Below are positions 30,397 to 37,760 of a stretch of DNA of 40,008 bases, one piece after another; the stretch's first letter is position 1, and every line of letters starts with the position of its first letter. The notes under the pieces were generated by a model. The model saw only the letters and a program-made list of their open reading frames with translations. It did not search any database and was not told the DNA's origin. The position numbers were made by a program, and so were the translations under genes. The DNA comes from a virus, in IMG/VR virus record IMGVR_UViG_3300012207_000004, positions 1-40,008 of that record; one strand, 5' to 3'.

Positions 30397-31283
30397 CCGA
30401 CGCCCTGTACGGTGACCTCGTCCACGAGCCGGGCGTCTACACCATGCCGGAAGACTGGTATCACTCCGATCCGGTGCCGGGTGGGTCGCTGTCCGCGTCC
30501 GGCGCGAAACTGCTACTCCCGCCGAGTTGCCCCGCGAAGTTCGCGTGGGCGCGTAGCCATCCGGCCAAGCCGAAACGGGCATTCGACCTGGGCCACGCCG
30601 CGCACAAGCTCGTACTGGGTGTCGGTGCACCGCTCGTGGAGATCGTCGGGTCGGGTAAAGATCCGAATGCATGGGCCACCGACAAGACGAAGGCTGAGGT
30701 TCAGGCCGTCCGCGACGCCGGGGCCATCCCGCTGAAATCATCCGACTACGAAGCCGTGCACGGTATGGCGCAGGCGTTGCACGACAGCAAAGACGCCCGC
30801 CGGCTGTTTGAGAACGGGCTACCCGAACAGTCACTGTTCGCGACGTTCATGCCGGACCGCGGCTGGCCGCACGCCTGGGGCCGCGGCCGACTCGACTGGC
30901 TACCCGAGCTCGGCCCGGGCCGGATGATTGTCCCGGATTACAAGAGTGCCGACGACGCCAGCCCCGACACGTTCCGCCGGCAGGCCGCGAGCTTTGGCTA
31001 CTACCGCCAGGCCGCCTGGTATCTGCGGCTACTTGCGGCGCTGGGCATCAGCAGCGATGCCGCATTCGTGTTCGTTGTCCAAGAAACGACACCGCCGTAT
31101 CTGGTGTCGATCTGCCAACTCGACGACGACGCCATGTTGATCGGCGACCACGAGATGACACAGGCACTCGACATCTACGCCGAATGCACCGCCACCGGCG
31201 ACTGGTACGGCTTTGATCGTGAGGTCAATCTGATTTCCCTGCCGGCGTGGAAGCGCCGCGAGTATATGGAGTCCTTCGCATGA
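30393..31283 (+). CDS. RecE/exonuclease VIII-like nuclease (PD-(D/E)XK)
   Basis: The 296-residue protein, probably a 5'-3' exonuclease, makes single-stranded tails for the annealase in the next gene. It has the DUF3799 style: an N-terminal YTMPEDWYHSDPVPGGSLSASG segment, the helix FDLGHAAHKLVLG (about residues 64-76), and D168 in GRLDWL. The catalytic strand IVPDYKSADD carries D182 and K184, followed by YYRQAAWYLRLL. It overlaps the annealase gene by four bases. The pair is a Red/RecET-type recombination module. Confidence 0.88.
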   Translation: MTDALYGDLVHEPGVYTMPEDWYHSDPVPGGSLSASGAKLLLPPSCPAKFAWARSHPAKPKRAFDLGHAAHKLVLGVGAPLVEIVGSGKDPNAWATDKTKAEVQAVRDAGAIPLKSSDYEAVHGMAQALHDSKDARRLFENGLPEQSLFATFMPDRGWPHAWGRGRLDWLPELGPGRMIVPDYKSADDASPDTFRRQAASFGYYRQAAWYLRLLAALGISSDAAFVFVVQETTPPYLVSICQLDDDAMLIGDHEMTQALDIYAECTATGDWYGFDREVNLISLPAWKRREYMESFA

Positions 31284-32011
31284 ACGAGATAGAGGTGCGG
31301 CCGGCCGCGTTGGCGATCCAGCCCGGGCAAGAAATGTTCGACGCGAAGCAGAAAGCCGCCCTGGTGTCGCTGGGGATCAAAGACGCATCCCCAGCCGACC
31401 TCGCCGTGTTCATGCACTATGCGCAGAAAACCCAACTGGATCCGTTCAGCAGGCAAATCTATCTGATCGGCCGCAACGTCCAGGAGAACGGTAAGTGGGT
31501 CACGAAGCAGACGATCCAGGTCGGCATCGACGGCCTCCGTGTTGTCCGTGACCGTATCGCGCGGCAGCTGGGTATCCCCGTCGAGTACGAGGACACGGTT
31601 TGGTACGACGCCGACGGTCGCGGCTACCACGTGTGGCTGGGCGAGGGGCCGCCGTTCGCGTGCGTCGTCACCGTGCTCAAGGACGGGAAACGGTTCCCCG
31701 GCGTCGTCCGCTACAGCGCCTATATGCAGACGACGAAAGACGGCAAACCCAACAGCATGTGGGCGCGGATGGGCGCCGAACAGTTGGAGAAATGCGCGGA
31801 GGCGAAAGCGCTGCGGCGGGCGTTCCCCAACGACCTGTCCGGCATCTACATCCCGGAGGAGATGAGCATCGACGGTCCGCCACGCCCACACAACCCGCCG
31901 CGGCCGGTGACGCTGGATGAGATCAACGGTGCGATCGACGTTGAACCGTCCGATGACCCCGTCGAGTGGCCCGACACAGCACAGCCGCCGGACAGTGAGG
32001 TCACGCCATGA
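31280..32011 (+). CDS. bet: Bet/RecT-type single-strand annealing protein
   Basis: The 243-residue protein has the Bet family layout: LASHD-like helix ADLAVFMHYAQKTQLDPF, RQIYLIGR, then a TIQVGIDGLRVVRDRI region. The signature MWARMGAEQLEKCAEAKALRRAFP (about residues 159-182) follows. The C-terminal tail is acidic and proline-rich, as in proteins that contact host SSB (inference). It anneals complementary single strands made by the RecE-like nuclease. Confidence 0.92.
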   Translation: MNEIEVRPAALAIQPGQEMFDAKQKAALVSLGIKDASPADLAVFMHYAQKTQLDPFSRQIYLIGRNVQENGKWVTKQTIQVGIDGLRVVRDRIARQLGIPVEYEDTVWYDADGRGYHVWLGEGPPFACVVTVLKDGKRFPGVVRYSAYMQTTKDGKPNSMWARMGAEQLEKCAEAKALRRAFPNDLSGIYIPEEMSIDGPPRPHNPPRPVTLDEINGAIDVEPSDDPVEWPDTAQPPDSEVTP

Positions 32012-32226
32012 AATACACCGTCTACCTGAAAAACACCGTCAGCACCGCGGTGAATGTGGAAGCCGATTCGCCGGATGAGGCTGTCGATCTGGCGTTTGAC
32101 TCGAACGACATGCCCGGCCGTATCACGTTCGGCGCGTTCGGTGAGGCCAGTGTCGACGACGGCGAATGGGAAGCGTTCGAGGTCACCGACGAGTCCGGGG
32201 CGACAGTATGGGAAGACCCGTCATGA
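32008..32226 (+). CDS. Hypothetical small acidic early protein
   Basis: The 72-residue protein is very acidic and beta-rich (KYTVYLKNTVSTAVNVEAD, DDGEWEAFEVTDESGA). The layout is similar to small DNA-mimic-like or single-domain proteins, but no family is assigned. It is coupled by ATGA to both neighbours in the recombination cluster. Confidence 0.7.
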   Translation: MKYTVYLKNTVSTAVNVEADSPDEAVDLAFDSNDMPGRITFGAFGEASVDDGEWEAFEVTDESGATVWEDPS

Positions 32227-32540
32227 CGGCCATGTCTGAGCGTCAGCTGGATGCGTTGATCGAGGACGCCCGTAAAGCGTTGGGGATCCGACTGTCGTAT
32301 CACACGCATGACTCGCGCCGGTCCCCGGCCGGGTTCCCGGACCGGGTGTACTGCGGCCCCGGTGGGGTCCTGTTCCGTGAACTGAAAACCGACAGCGGGA
32401 AGGTGTCGGCCAAACAGCAGGCGTGGATCGTCGGACTTTTCAAGGCCGGATTCGATGCGAAGGTGTGGCGTCCAATGGACTGGCCAGAGCAGATCTTCGC
32501 CGAGCTCCGCGTCATCGCGAAGGCGAAGGTGAACCGATGA
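32223..32540 (+). CDS. VRR-NUC domain nuclease
   Basis: The 105-residue protein shows the VRR-NUC pattern: GFPDRVYCGPGGVLFRELKT. The acid D in PD and the E-x-K in RELKT would form the metal site. The KVSAKQQAWIVGLFKAGF helix that follows is typical. These enzymes act on branched or single-strand DNA. With the RecE and Bet genes just upstream, it probably resolves recombination or replication intermediates. The start is coupled (ATGA). Confidence 0.85.
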   Translation: MTAMSERQLDALIEDARKALGIRLSYHTHDSRRSPAGFPDRVYCGPGGVLFRELKTDSGKVSAKQQAWIVGLFKAGFDAKVWRPMDWPEQIFAELRVIAKAKVNR

Positions 32541-32737
32541 AGCCGCAGCAGACATCGGCAGGTCGGCTACTCACACCGGCCGAGGTCGCCACCATATTCC
32601 GCGTCGACCCGAAAACAGTCAGCCGATGGGCGCAGGCTGGCCGACTATGGACCATCCGCACACCAGGCGGTCACTACCGGTTCTCTGAACGCCAGGTAAG
32701 TGCATTGGCCACGGTGCATGTCGGAGATGACGGCTGA
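32537..32737 (+). CDS. BldC-like MerR-family DNA-binding protein
   Basis: The 66-residue protein has the sequence LLTPAEVATIFRVDPKTVSR, then WAQAGRLWTIRTPGGHYRFSE. This is nearly superimposable on the wHTH of BldC, the Streptomyces developmental regulator (from memory, LLTPAEVATMFRVDPKTVTRWAKAG). BldC binds cooperatively along direct repeats. A phage copy could control early genes or alter host development, or act as an excisionase-like factor. It is coupled to the VRR-NUC gene by ATGA and to the next ORF by TGATG. Confidence 0.85.
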   Translation: MKPQQTSAGRLLTPAEVATIFRVDPKTVSRWAQAGRLWTIRTPGGHYRFSERQVSALATVHVGDDG

Positions 32738-32823
32738 TGATCGGCATCATGTTCGCCGTGGTGCTGGGCCGTGCGGTCGCGTTCACTGTCCCGTTCATCC
32801 TGTGGCTGCGGTGGCGGGCATGA
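32737..32823 (+). CDS. Tiny single-helix membrane protein
   Basis: The 28-residue ORF fills the gap between the BldC-like gene and the methyltransferase, overlapping both (TGATG and ATGA). It is one hydrophobic helix (GIMFAVVLGRAVAFTVPFIL) with a basic end (RWRA). Translation is plausible but unproven. Confidence 0.4.
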   Translation: MIGIMFAVVLGRAVAFTVPFILWLRWRA

Positions 32824-33500
32824 CCCGGCCACTACTGCTCGACCTGTTTTGTGGAGCCGGTGGCGCGGCGAAGGGCTACCACGACGCCGGCTTCGACGTG
32901 ATCGGCGTCGACATCGAGCCGCAGCCTCACTACCCGTACACATTCGTCCAGGCCGACGCCATGACCTATCCGCTCGACGGAATCGACGCGATCCACGCGT
33001 CACCTCCCTGCCAGTTCTTCACCCAGATGCGGGCCAGCTGGCGAGCCCAAGGCGTCAACGACGGATACGTTGACCTGCTCACGCCGACGATTGAACGCTT
33101 TGCGTCGCTCACGATCCCGTGGGTCATCGAGAACGTCGTCGGCGCCGGCAGCGTCATGGGCGCAACGCTTGCCCTACACGGCGGCATGTTCGGCCTAGGC
33201 GTTCACCGCCCCCGACTCTTTCGCTCCAACGTGCTGATCCTCGCGCCGGCTGCCCCCATCAAACGCAAGCCCATCGGCGTCTACGACCGCGGCCCCCGCA
33301 AGGTGACCCACTTCCGGACCCGACTCAACGGCAACGGCAAGGGCCGATCCGAGATGCGAATCGCGCGAACGCTTGAAGAGGCTCAGCAAGTCATGGGCAT
33401 GGAATGGGGCGACTGGCACGGCGTAAAAGAGGCAATCCCGCCCGCATACACCCGCCTGATCGGCGAACAACTCATGGCCGCGATCGCGGTGGTCGCATGA
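32820..33500 (+). CDS. C5-cytosine DNA methyltransferase, short form
   Basis: The 226-residue protein has the conserved motifs in order: I (LDLFCGAGGAAKGYH, residues 7-21), IV (ASPPCQ, catalytic C64), VI (VIENV, residues 103-106), VIII (HRPRLFR, about 129-135) and the C-terminal IPPAYTRLIGEQL helix. It transfers a methyl group from SAM to C5 of cytosine. It is shorter than usual (over 300 residues), mainly because little space remains for a target-recognition domain. There is no restriction partner, so protection from host restriction is likely. Confidence 0.88.
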   Translation: MTRPLLLDLFCGAGGAAKGYHDAGFDVIGVDIEPQPHYPYTFVQADAMTYPLDGIDAIHASPPCQFFTQMRASWRAQGVNDGYVDLLTPTIERFASLTIPWVIENVVGAGSVMGATLALHGGMFGLGVHRPRLFRSNVLILAPAAPIKRKPIGVYDRGPRKVTHFRTRLNGNGKGRSEMRIARTLEEAQQVMGMEWGDWHGVKEAIPPAYTRLIGEQLMAAIAVVA

Positions 33501-33733
33501 CGCAGCCGATGCCGTGCACACATCCGGAGTCGATGCGCCTGTACCGGGTCACCGGGCGGCGGCCCTATCGCACCATCATCTCCTGCCTGCGGCCCGGCTG
33601 CGGCGCGATCATCTCCGACACCGCCGCCAACCTGTGCCGGGTGCCGTACATCCTGCCCGGCCAACCCGACCGGGTCGCCCTGTGCGCACGGCCCAAAGGC
33701 CACCCCGACGACAACCACCAGGAGACACCATGA
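33497..33733 (+). CDS. Hypothetical small Cys-rich protein
   Basis: The 78-residue protein has the cysteine and histidine positions CTHPES, SCLRPGCGAI, NLCRVPY and LCARPKGHPDDNH, a probable zinc-binding fold. It is coupled to its neighbours by ATGA. Similar Cys-rich proteins are common in early regions of actinophages. Function is unknown. Confidence 0.7.
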   Translation: MTQPMPCTHPESMRLYRVTGRRPYRTIISCLRPGCGAIISDTAANLCRVPYILPGQPDRVALCARPKGHPDDNHQETP

Positions 33734-33939
33734 CCGAATGGATCTACGGACTGCGCCTCTGGGACGACACCGAGATACACGACGAGTGGTACCCGTCCGA
33801 GCAACTCGCCCGCCGATATCGCCAGGGCTACGAGTGCCAGTCAGCGCTGATCAGACGCAGCGCTGGACCGATCGAGGTACTCGACGTGTCGACGCCAAAC
33901 CCACACCACACCGACAACACGGAAGGAGCGCAGCCGTGA
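33730..33939 (+). CDS. Hypothetical small early protein
   Basis: The 69-residue protein opens with WIYGLRLWDDTEIHDEWY, then has a helix SEQLARRYRQGYECQSALI. No domain is recognised. ATGA and GTGA overlaps link it to its neighbours. The C-terminus is polar and probably disordered. Confidence 0.65.
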   Translation: MTEWIYGLRLWDDTEIHDEWYPSEQLARRYRQGYECQSALIRRSAGPIEVLDVSTPNPHHTDNTEGAQP

Positions 33940-34181
33940 TCGGGAACCCTGTCGCCCGCACCGACCGGCAAGCCATGGCCGAAGCCCGCGACACCGCCGA
34001 AATGCTGGTCGTTGTTGTCGGTGTGCAAACCCCGGCGCAAGCATCCGCGTGGTTGTTGGACCAGTTGACGTCGATCGGGCAGTTGGCGAATGTTGCGCTG
34101 TGTCTGGCGTCGATGGTGCCCGCCGACCACGCCTATGAGGCCGTCGTCGCGGAACGGTTCACACCGAAACCGCCGCGATGA
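33936..34181 (+). CDS. Hypothetical small helical protein
   Basis: The 81-residue protein has a GTG start. Mainly helical (RQAMAEARDTAEMLVVVVGV, then ASAWLLDQLTSIGQLANVALCLASM). No domain is recognised. It may be a small assembly or regulatory protein. It is coupled by overlap at both ends. Confidence 0.65.
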   Translation: MIGNPVARTDRQAMAEARDTAEMLVVVVGVQTPAQASAWLLDQLTSIGQLANVALCLASMVPADHAYEAVVAERFTPKPPR

Positions 34182-34378
34182 AAGCGCCGCATGACGGCTG
34201 GTTGATCGCCGGTAGCCCACGGTGGCGGCCATATCCGTGCCGGTGCGACCTAGGCCGGGCATGCGGCTACAAGTGCGCGTGTGTGGGGCGGACGGATGTG
34301 GATGTTGTGCCGGCACATTGCTGTGCGAGACGCAAGAGCGAAACGAAACAACGACTAGCAGAGCGGACGTCCACGTGA
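34178..34378 (+). CDS. Hypothetical Cys-rich small protein
   Basis: The 66-residue ORF has ATGA overlap with the previous gene. A cluster of eight cysteines (YPCRCDLGRACGYKCACVG and AHCCARRK) indicates a metal-binding or disulfide-rich protein. The end overlaps the MT-A70 start (GTGA). No family is recognised. Confidence 0.6.
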   Translation: MKAPHDGWLIAGSPRWRPYPCRCDLGRACGYKCACVGRTDVDVVPAHCCARRKSETKQRLAERTST

Positions 34379-35370
34379 GCGAGCTTCAACTCTTTGACCC
34401 GAGTCAGGCCGAGGCTTCCGCACTGCGGTCCAAGGTCATTGCACTTCGGCAGCAGATACCGGACTTCAGCGAGGACGAGCTGGACCGTCTCGAAGCGTGG
34501 TTGGTCGGCGTGGCAAAGCGGCTGCGTCAGTTGAAGCAAAGTTCGTCCGAGGCTGAGGCGTCGCGCGTCATGACCATCCGGCGCCTCGGCGAACTGCTAG
34601 GACCGGGTGTGACTGGTCGGCCGAAAACGTTACCCGATGGGAACGATAAAACGTTACCCGATGGGAACGTTTTATCGGCCGGCTATCGGAAGCGGTGCCA
34701 TGCTGCACGGTTACTCGCCGAGTTCGGCGACATCGTGGACCAACAAATAGGCGAGTTCCTGTCGGCGGGGAAGCCGGCCATCTCGCTGTCACGGATGGTT
34801 CGCATATGCCAGCGGCGGCGGTCCGCGCGCGAGGTGCCCTTCACCGACCGCCTGTATGCGCTGTTGTATGTGGACCCGCCCTGGCAATACGAAGGCGCCG
34901 AATCAGGAACGCGACAGATCGAAAATCAGTACGGCACCATGCCGCTGGACGAGATCAAAGCGCTAAGTATCCCATCGGCGGACGACGCAACCCTGTTCAT
35001 GTGGACGACCTCGCCGAAGCTAGCCGACGGCCTGGCGCTCGTGAAGTCATGGGAGTTCGAATACCGGACCTGCATGGTGTGGGTCAAAAACAAGATCGGC
35101 ATGGGCTACTACGCCCGACAGCAGCACGAGTTACTGCTGATCGCGAAGCGAGGCCAGCCGATCCTGCCAGCCCCTTCCAACCGACCGCCGTCGGTGTTCT
35201 ACGGCGACCGCGGCGAGCACTCGGCCAAGCCTGAACGCGCCTACGAACTGATCGAAGCCATGTATCCCGAGTACGAACGCAGCGACGAGTTCACCGAGTT
35301 TGTTGAACTCTTCGCGCGAGTTAAGCGTGCCGGCTGGGATGCATGGGGACTAGATACGGCGATCTCATGA
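34375..35370 (+). CDS. MT-A70 family adenine-N6 DNA methyltransferase
   Basis: The 331-residue protein has a GTG start coupled to the previous gene. The C-terminal domain carries DPPW at residues 167-170 (YVDPPWQYEG). It also has YGTMPLDEIKAL, ATLFMWTTSPKLADGLALVKSW and GYYARQQHELLLIAKRG, all MT-A70 features. The N-terminal 165 residues are helical (a region like IRRLGELLG and MVRICQRRR) and may guide DNA binding. A tandem 24-nt repeat in the gene gives KTLPDGNDKTLPDGN near residues 84-98. It methylates adenine N6, probably to evade restriction or mark phage DNA. Confidence 0.88.
   Translation: MSELQLFDPSQAEASALRSKVIALRQQIPDFSEDELDRLEAWLVGVAKRLRQLKQSSSEAEASRVMTIRRLGELLGPGVTGRPKTLPDGNDKTLPDGNVLSAGYRKRCHAARLLAEFGDIVDQQIGEFLSAGKPAISLSRMVRICQRRRSAREVPFTDRLYALLYVDPPWQYEGAESGTRQIENQYGTMPLDEIKALSIPSADDATLFMWTTSPKLADGLALVKSWEFEYRTCMVWVKNKIGMGYYARQQHELLLIAKRGQPILPAPSNRPPSVFYGDRGEHSAKPERAYELIEAMYPEYERSDEFTEFVELFARVKRAGWDAWGLDTAIS
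34624..34677 (+). repeat. Tandem repeat and 12-bp inverted repeat inside the MT-A70 gene
   Basis: The 22-nt unit AAAACGTTACCCGATGGGAA (plus CG) occurs at 34624-34645 and 34648-34669. In addition CGATAAAACGTT (34644-34655) is perfectly inverted at 34666-34677, around a CCC/GGG-capable loop. The hairpin is AT-rich within a GC-rich gene. Confidence 0.9.
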
Positions 35371-35942
35371 CCGTCCACGACTTCAACGAGCGGCTGGCCT
35401 ACTCGCATGAGCAGTCCGATCAGCCATGGCGGGAGACCGTCTACCGGCAAGCATTCCCGGATATGACGACCCTCGTCGACCTGCGCGGCGACGGATGGCA
35501 TCAGCGCGCCGGCCGGGACCGCGCCATCGTGCTGTCAAGCGGCCGAACAATCTACGTCGACGAGAAGGTACGCAGCGAGGCGTACGACGATATCGCCGTC
35601 GAGATTTGGTCGGTCTACCCGCGCGATGGCGTGTCCCCCTACAAGCCGGTGCCGACTGCGGTGCCCGGTTGGGCTCGTAAGCCGCTCGACTGCGACTGGC
35701 TGGCCTACGCGTTCGTGCCTACACAGACGTGCTACCTGTTCCCGTTCCTTGGCCTACGTGCAGCCGTCGAGAAGTCGAAACGAGTATGGGTCGACAACGC
35801 GTCCAGTAACACCAATGGGTTCCGCTGGGTCATAGCGAACAATGGCCGCTACAACACCGTCAGCATCGCCGTCCCGACGTGGATTCTGAGCGACGCAATC
35901 ACCGAGGCGCTGACCGTCTCCTGGAAAAGGGAGGCAGCCTGA
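35367..35942 (+). CDS. Hypothetical protein, possible PD-(D/E)XK nuclease-like
   Basis: In this 191-residue protein, GRDRAIVLSSGRTIYVDEKVR (about residues 49-69) has the beta-hairpin and acid-x-Lys layout of restriction-type nucleases (D51, D65 and K67). The following DDIAVEIWS strand carries a further acid. The second half has a Trp/Tyr-rich region (VIANNGRYNTVSIAVPTWIL). No firm family match can be made. The gene is coupled to the adenine methyltransferase by ATGA and to the replication gene by TGATG. Confidence 0.65.
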   Translation: MTVHDFNERLAYSHEQSDQPWRETVYRQAFPDMTTLVDLRGDGWHQRAGRDRAIVLSSGRTIYVDEKVRSEAYDDIAVEIWSVYPRDGVSPYKPVPTAVPGWARKPLDCDWLAYAFVPTQTCYLFPFLGLRAAVEKSKRVWVDNASSNTNGFRWVIANNGRYNTVSIAVPTWILSDAITEALTVSWKREAA

Positions 35943-36316
35943 TGGCGCGTATCCGATCGGTAAAGCCGTCCCTGCGAACATCGGAGACGGTGGCGGCGTG
36001 GCCATTCGAAGTCCGCTACTGCTGGGTGCTGCTGTGGGGTTACTTGGACGACTTGGGCCGCGGACTCGACATTCCGAAAACGATCGCCGGGGACCTGTTC
36101 CCCCTCGACGACGCTGTTACCGCAAAGACCGTCGACCGGTGGCTGACCGTGATGTCAACGGCACGTAGCGAAGACAAAGACGCCCCGCTGTGCCGGTATG
36201 AGGCGAACGGCCGCCGCTACATCCACTCATTGAACTGGTCGGAACACCAGCGACCCAACCGCCCGCTGCCCTCACAGCACCCGCCGTGCTGGGAACACGA
36301 ACAGTTGCATGAGTGA
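35942..36316 (+). CDS. Replisome-organizer-like replication protein, short
   Basis: The 124-residue protein starts RIRSVKPSLRTSETVAAWPF, then CWVLLWGYLDDLGRGLDIPK and a final YIHSLNWSEHQRPNRP. This is the usual N-terminal winged-helix region of actinophage replication initiators, which normally continue for another 100-200 residues with a DNA or helicase-loader part. Here a TGA ends it early. It could be a naturally short protein or a remnant. A 31-codon ORF (36309-36404) overlaps the stop but has no similarity that I recognise. Just after it lies a candidate origin. Confidence 0.75.
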   Translation: MARIRSVKPSLRTSETVAAWPFEVRYCWVLLWGYLDDLGRGLDIPKTIAGDLFPLDDAVTAKTVDRWLTVMSTARSEDKDAPLCRYEANGRRYIHSLNWSEHQRPNRPLPSQHPPCWEHEQLHE

Positions 36317-36373
36317 CGCAGCGCCCGAAGCAGTGAGTCGAACACTGCACCACTCATCAAGATCCCATGTGCT

Positions 36374-36412
36374 GGAATTTGAGGGTTTGACAGTAGGAAT
36401 TTGAAGGTTTGA
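36374..36412. repeat. Two 17-nt direct repeats (candidate iterons)
   Basis: GGAATTTGAGGGTTTGA (36374-36390) and GGAATTTGAAGGTTTGA (36396-36412) differ at one base and start 22 bp apart (two helical turns). The stretch is AT-rich, non-coding, and follows the replication-initiator-like gene. Confidence 0.8.
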
Positions 36413-36433
36413 AGGCAGCCGTCATGCACAGCC

Positions 36434-36442
36434 TGTGGACAA
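36434..36442 (-). promoter_or_regulatory. DnaA box
   Basis: On the minus strand the 9-mer TTGTCCACA matches the actinobacterial DnaA box. It lies 22 bp after the second iteron. The whole block 36374-36442 is a candidate replication origin. Confidence 0.55.
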
Positions 36443-36477
36443 CAGACGTTCATCTATTCGAAGCGGAGAACTTGACC

Positions 36478-36723
36478 ATGACCGACACCACGCCCACCGC
36501 AGACATCGACCCCAACATCCAAGCGACGAACCTGCGACTACATGCGCTGAACCTCGCCGTCGCATCCGACCGGCACCGGTTCCGGTTCGACGGCAAAGAA
36601 GACCACTGGACCGACCAAGCCGCAGCCGTCGTCCACGACGCGCAGGTGTACCTGGACTTCCTACTCGACGGAACCGTCCCACCCCTGCCGGGCATGGCCT
36701 CATTCGGCGAGGCAGCATCATGA
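36478..36723 (+). CDS. Hypothetical small acidic early protein
   Basis: The 81-residue protein is placed at the ATG at 36478, with CGGAG upstream; an in-frame ATG at 36423 overlaps the origin and is less likely. The centre is HRFRFDGKEDHWTDQAAAVV. No domain is recognised. It starts the post-origin part of the early operon and is coupled to the next gene by ATGA. Confidence 0.65.
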   Translation: MTDTTPTADIDPNIQATNLRLHALNLAVASDRHRFRFDGKEDHWTDQAAAVVHDAQVYLDFLLDGTVPPLPGMASFGEAAS

Positions 36724-37034
36724 CCGCCGACCTGCAGCCACCAGTCCACGGCTGGGAAACCGACGAACCCAACGACTGGACCGAAGACGACCGCGTCACC
36801 GCCGCCCAAGCCGCCGACCTACTCGAAGCCGAACGCGTCGCCGCCAACATATGCACCCGGCACCGGCCGCCAGCACTCGACGCCTGCACCCGCGGCTACG
36901 ACCACACCGGACCCTGCGATTGGTTCGCCGAAGCCATCAAGCGCAACTACACGATTGCGGACCTCGCCGCACAACTCGGCACCGACCCGGTGCACATCGC
37001 CACCACCATCGCCACGACGGTGCCCCGTGACTGA
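36720..37034 (+). CDS. Hypothetical early protein
   Basis: The 104-residue acidic protein has a Trp-rich start (VHGWETDEPNDWTEDD) and a Cys/His-containing middle (ICTRHRPPALDACTRGYDH). A helix with IADLAAQLGTDPVHIATTI, which resembles a small HTH, ends it. Zinc binding and DNA binding are possible. It overlaps the next gene by eight bases. Confidence 0.65.
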   Translation: MTADLQPPVHGWETDEPNDWTEDDRVTAAQAADLLEAERVAANICTRHRPPALDACTRGYDHTGPCDWFAEAIKRNYTIADLAAQLGTDPVHIATTIATTVPRD

Positions 37035-37227
37035 CACCGACCGCGGCTACCGCTGCGAAACCGGCGGCTGCATTCAAGCCGGCCACAACCCCGGCAGCAC
37101 CAACATTTGGCTACGCACCGGCGACGGCTCCGGCCGTTTCATCATCGCCACCCACGACGAATGGTTGACATTCCTGGCCGCCGTGAAAGCCGGCGAGTTC
37201 GACGACCTGGCGGCCGGCGATGAGTGA
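37027..37227 (+). CDS. Hypothetical small early protein
   Basis: The 66-residue protein has a GTG start overlapping the upstream gene. The sequence STNIWLRTGDGSGRFIIATHDEWLTFLAAVKAGEFDDL resembles the short DUF397-like or regulatory peptides of actinobacteria (moderate impression only). Two cysteines lie near the start. Overlap with the next gene is eight bases. Confidence 0.6.
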   Translation: MTDTDRGYRCETGGCIQAGHNPGSTNIWLRTGDGSGRFIIATHDEWLTFLAAVKAGEFDDLAAGDE

Positions 37228-37750
37228 CGGCGTCTACCAGGCGGCCGACGACGCATACGGAGACGCCTACCGGCTCGGCGCGGACCACGGCGACTCTCTC
37301 AACGCCGCGGTCGATGCTATCCGCGCACCACTGCTCGCCGAGCTCGACCGGCTCAAGCATGAGCAATCCGTCGAACTCGCCAACGCCGAAGCCAGGGCCG
37401 ACGTCCTCACCGAACAGGTCGCGCAGCTGACGGCGAAACTCGAAGCCGTGGACGCGCTTGCGCCAGCCAACGCCCTCATTCGCAAACTGCGCGCCGAAAC
37501 GGATGCAGCGAACGCAGCGCTCATCGACTCGTTGCAGGTCGAAGCGATCGATCAGCGGGCGCGCGCAGAACGGGCCGAGGCTGAGGCTGAACGGCTCAAG
37601 GCGAACCAGCTACCCGACGGCGCAATAATCGCACCCGAAGACATCGCCATCATCCGCCGCGATATCGACGGCGAAATCCTCGGCTACCGCTACAGCGGCC
37701 ATCAAGCAAGCCATCACATCGATGGCGGACCACCGGACATTGATCTGTGA
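37220..37750 (+). CDS. Coiled-coil early protein
   Basis: The 176-residue protein is dominated by a long heptad-like coiled coil (about residues 35-130: LLAELDRLKHEQSVELANAE, VLTEQVAQLTAKLEAVD, RARAERAEAEAERLKANQ). The last part is IAPEDIAIIRRDIDGEI followed by a His-rich stretch. It may be structural or a scaffold for another early protein. No family is recognised. Confidence 0.7.
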   Translation: MSDGVYQAADDAYGDAYRLGADHGDSLNAAVDAIRAPLLAELDRLKHEQSVELANAEARADVLTEQVAQLTAKLEAVDALAPANALIRKLRAETDAANAALIDSLQVEAIDQRARAERAEAEAERLKANQLPDGAIIAPEDIAIIRRDIDGEILGYRYSGHQASHHIDGGPPDIDL

Positions 37751-37760
37751 GGCATCAACG

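Noticed and set aside
36309-36404. 31-codon ORF overlapping the end of the replisome-organizer-like gene
   Set aside because: It covers the first iteron, has no ribosome site and no recognisable motif. It might mark a frameshifted C-terminus but cannot be supported.
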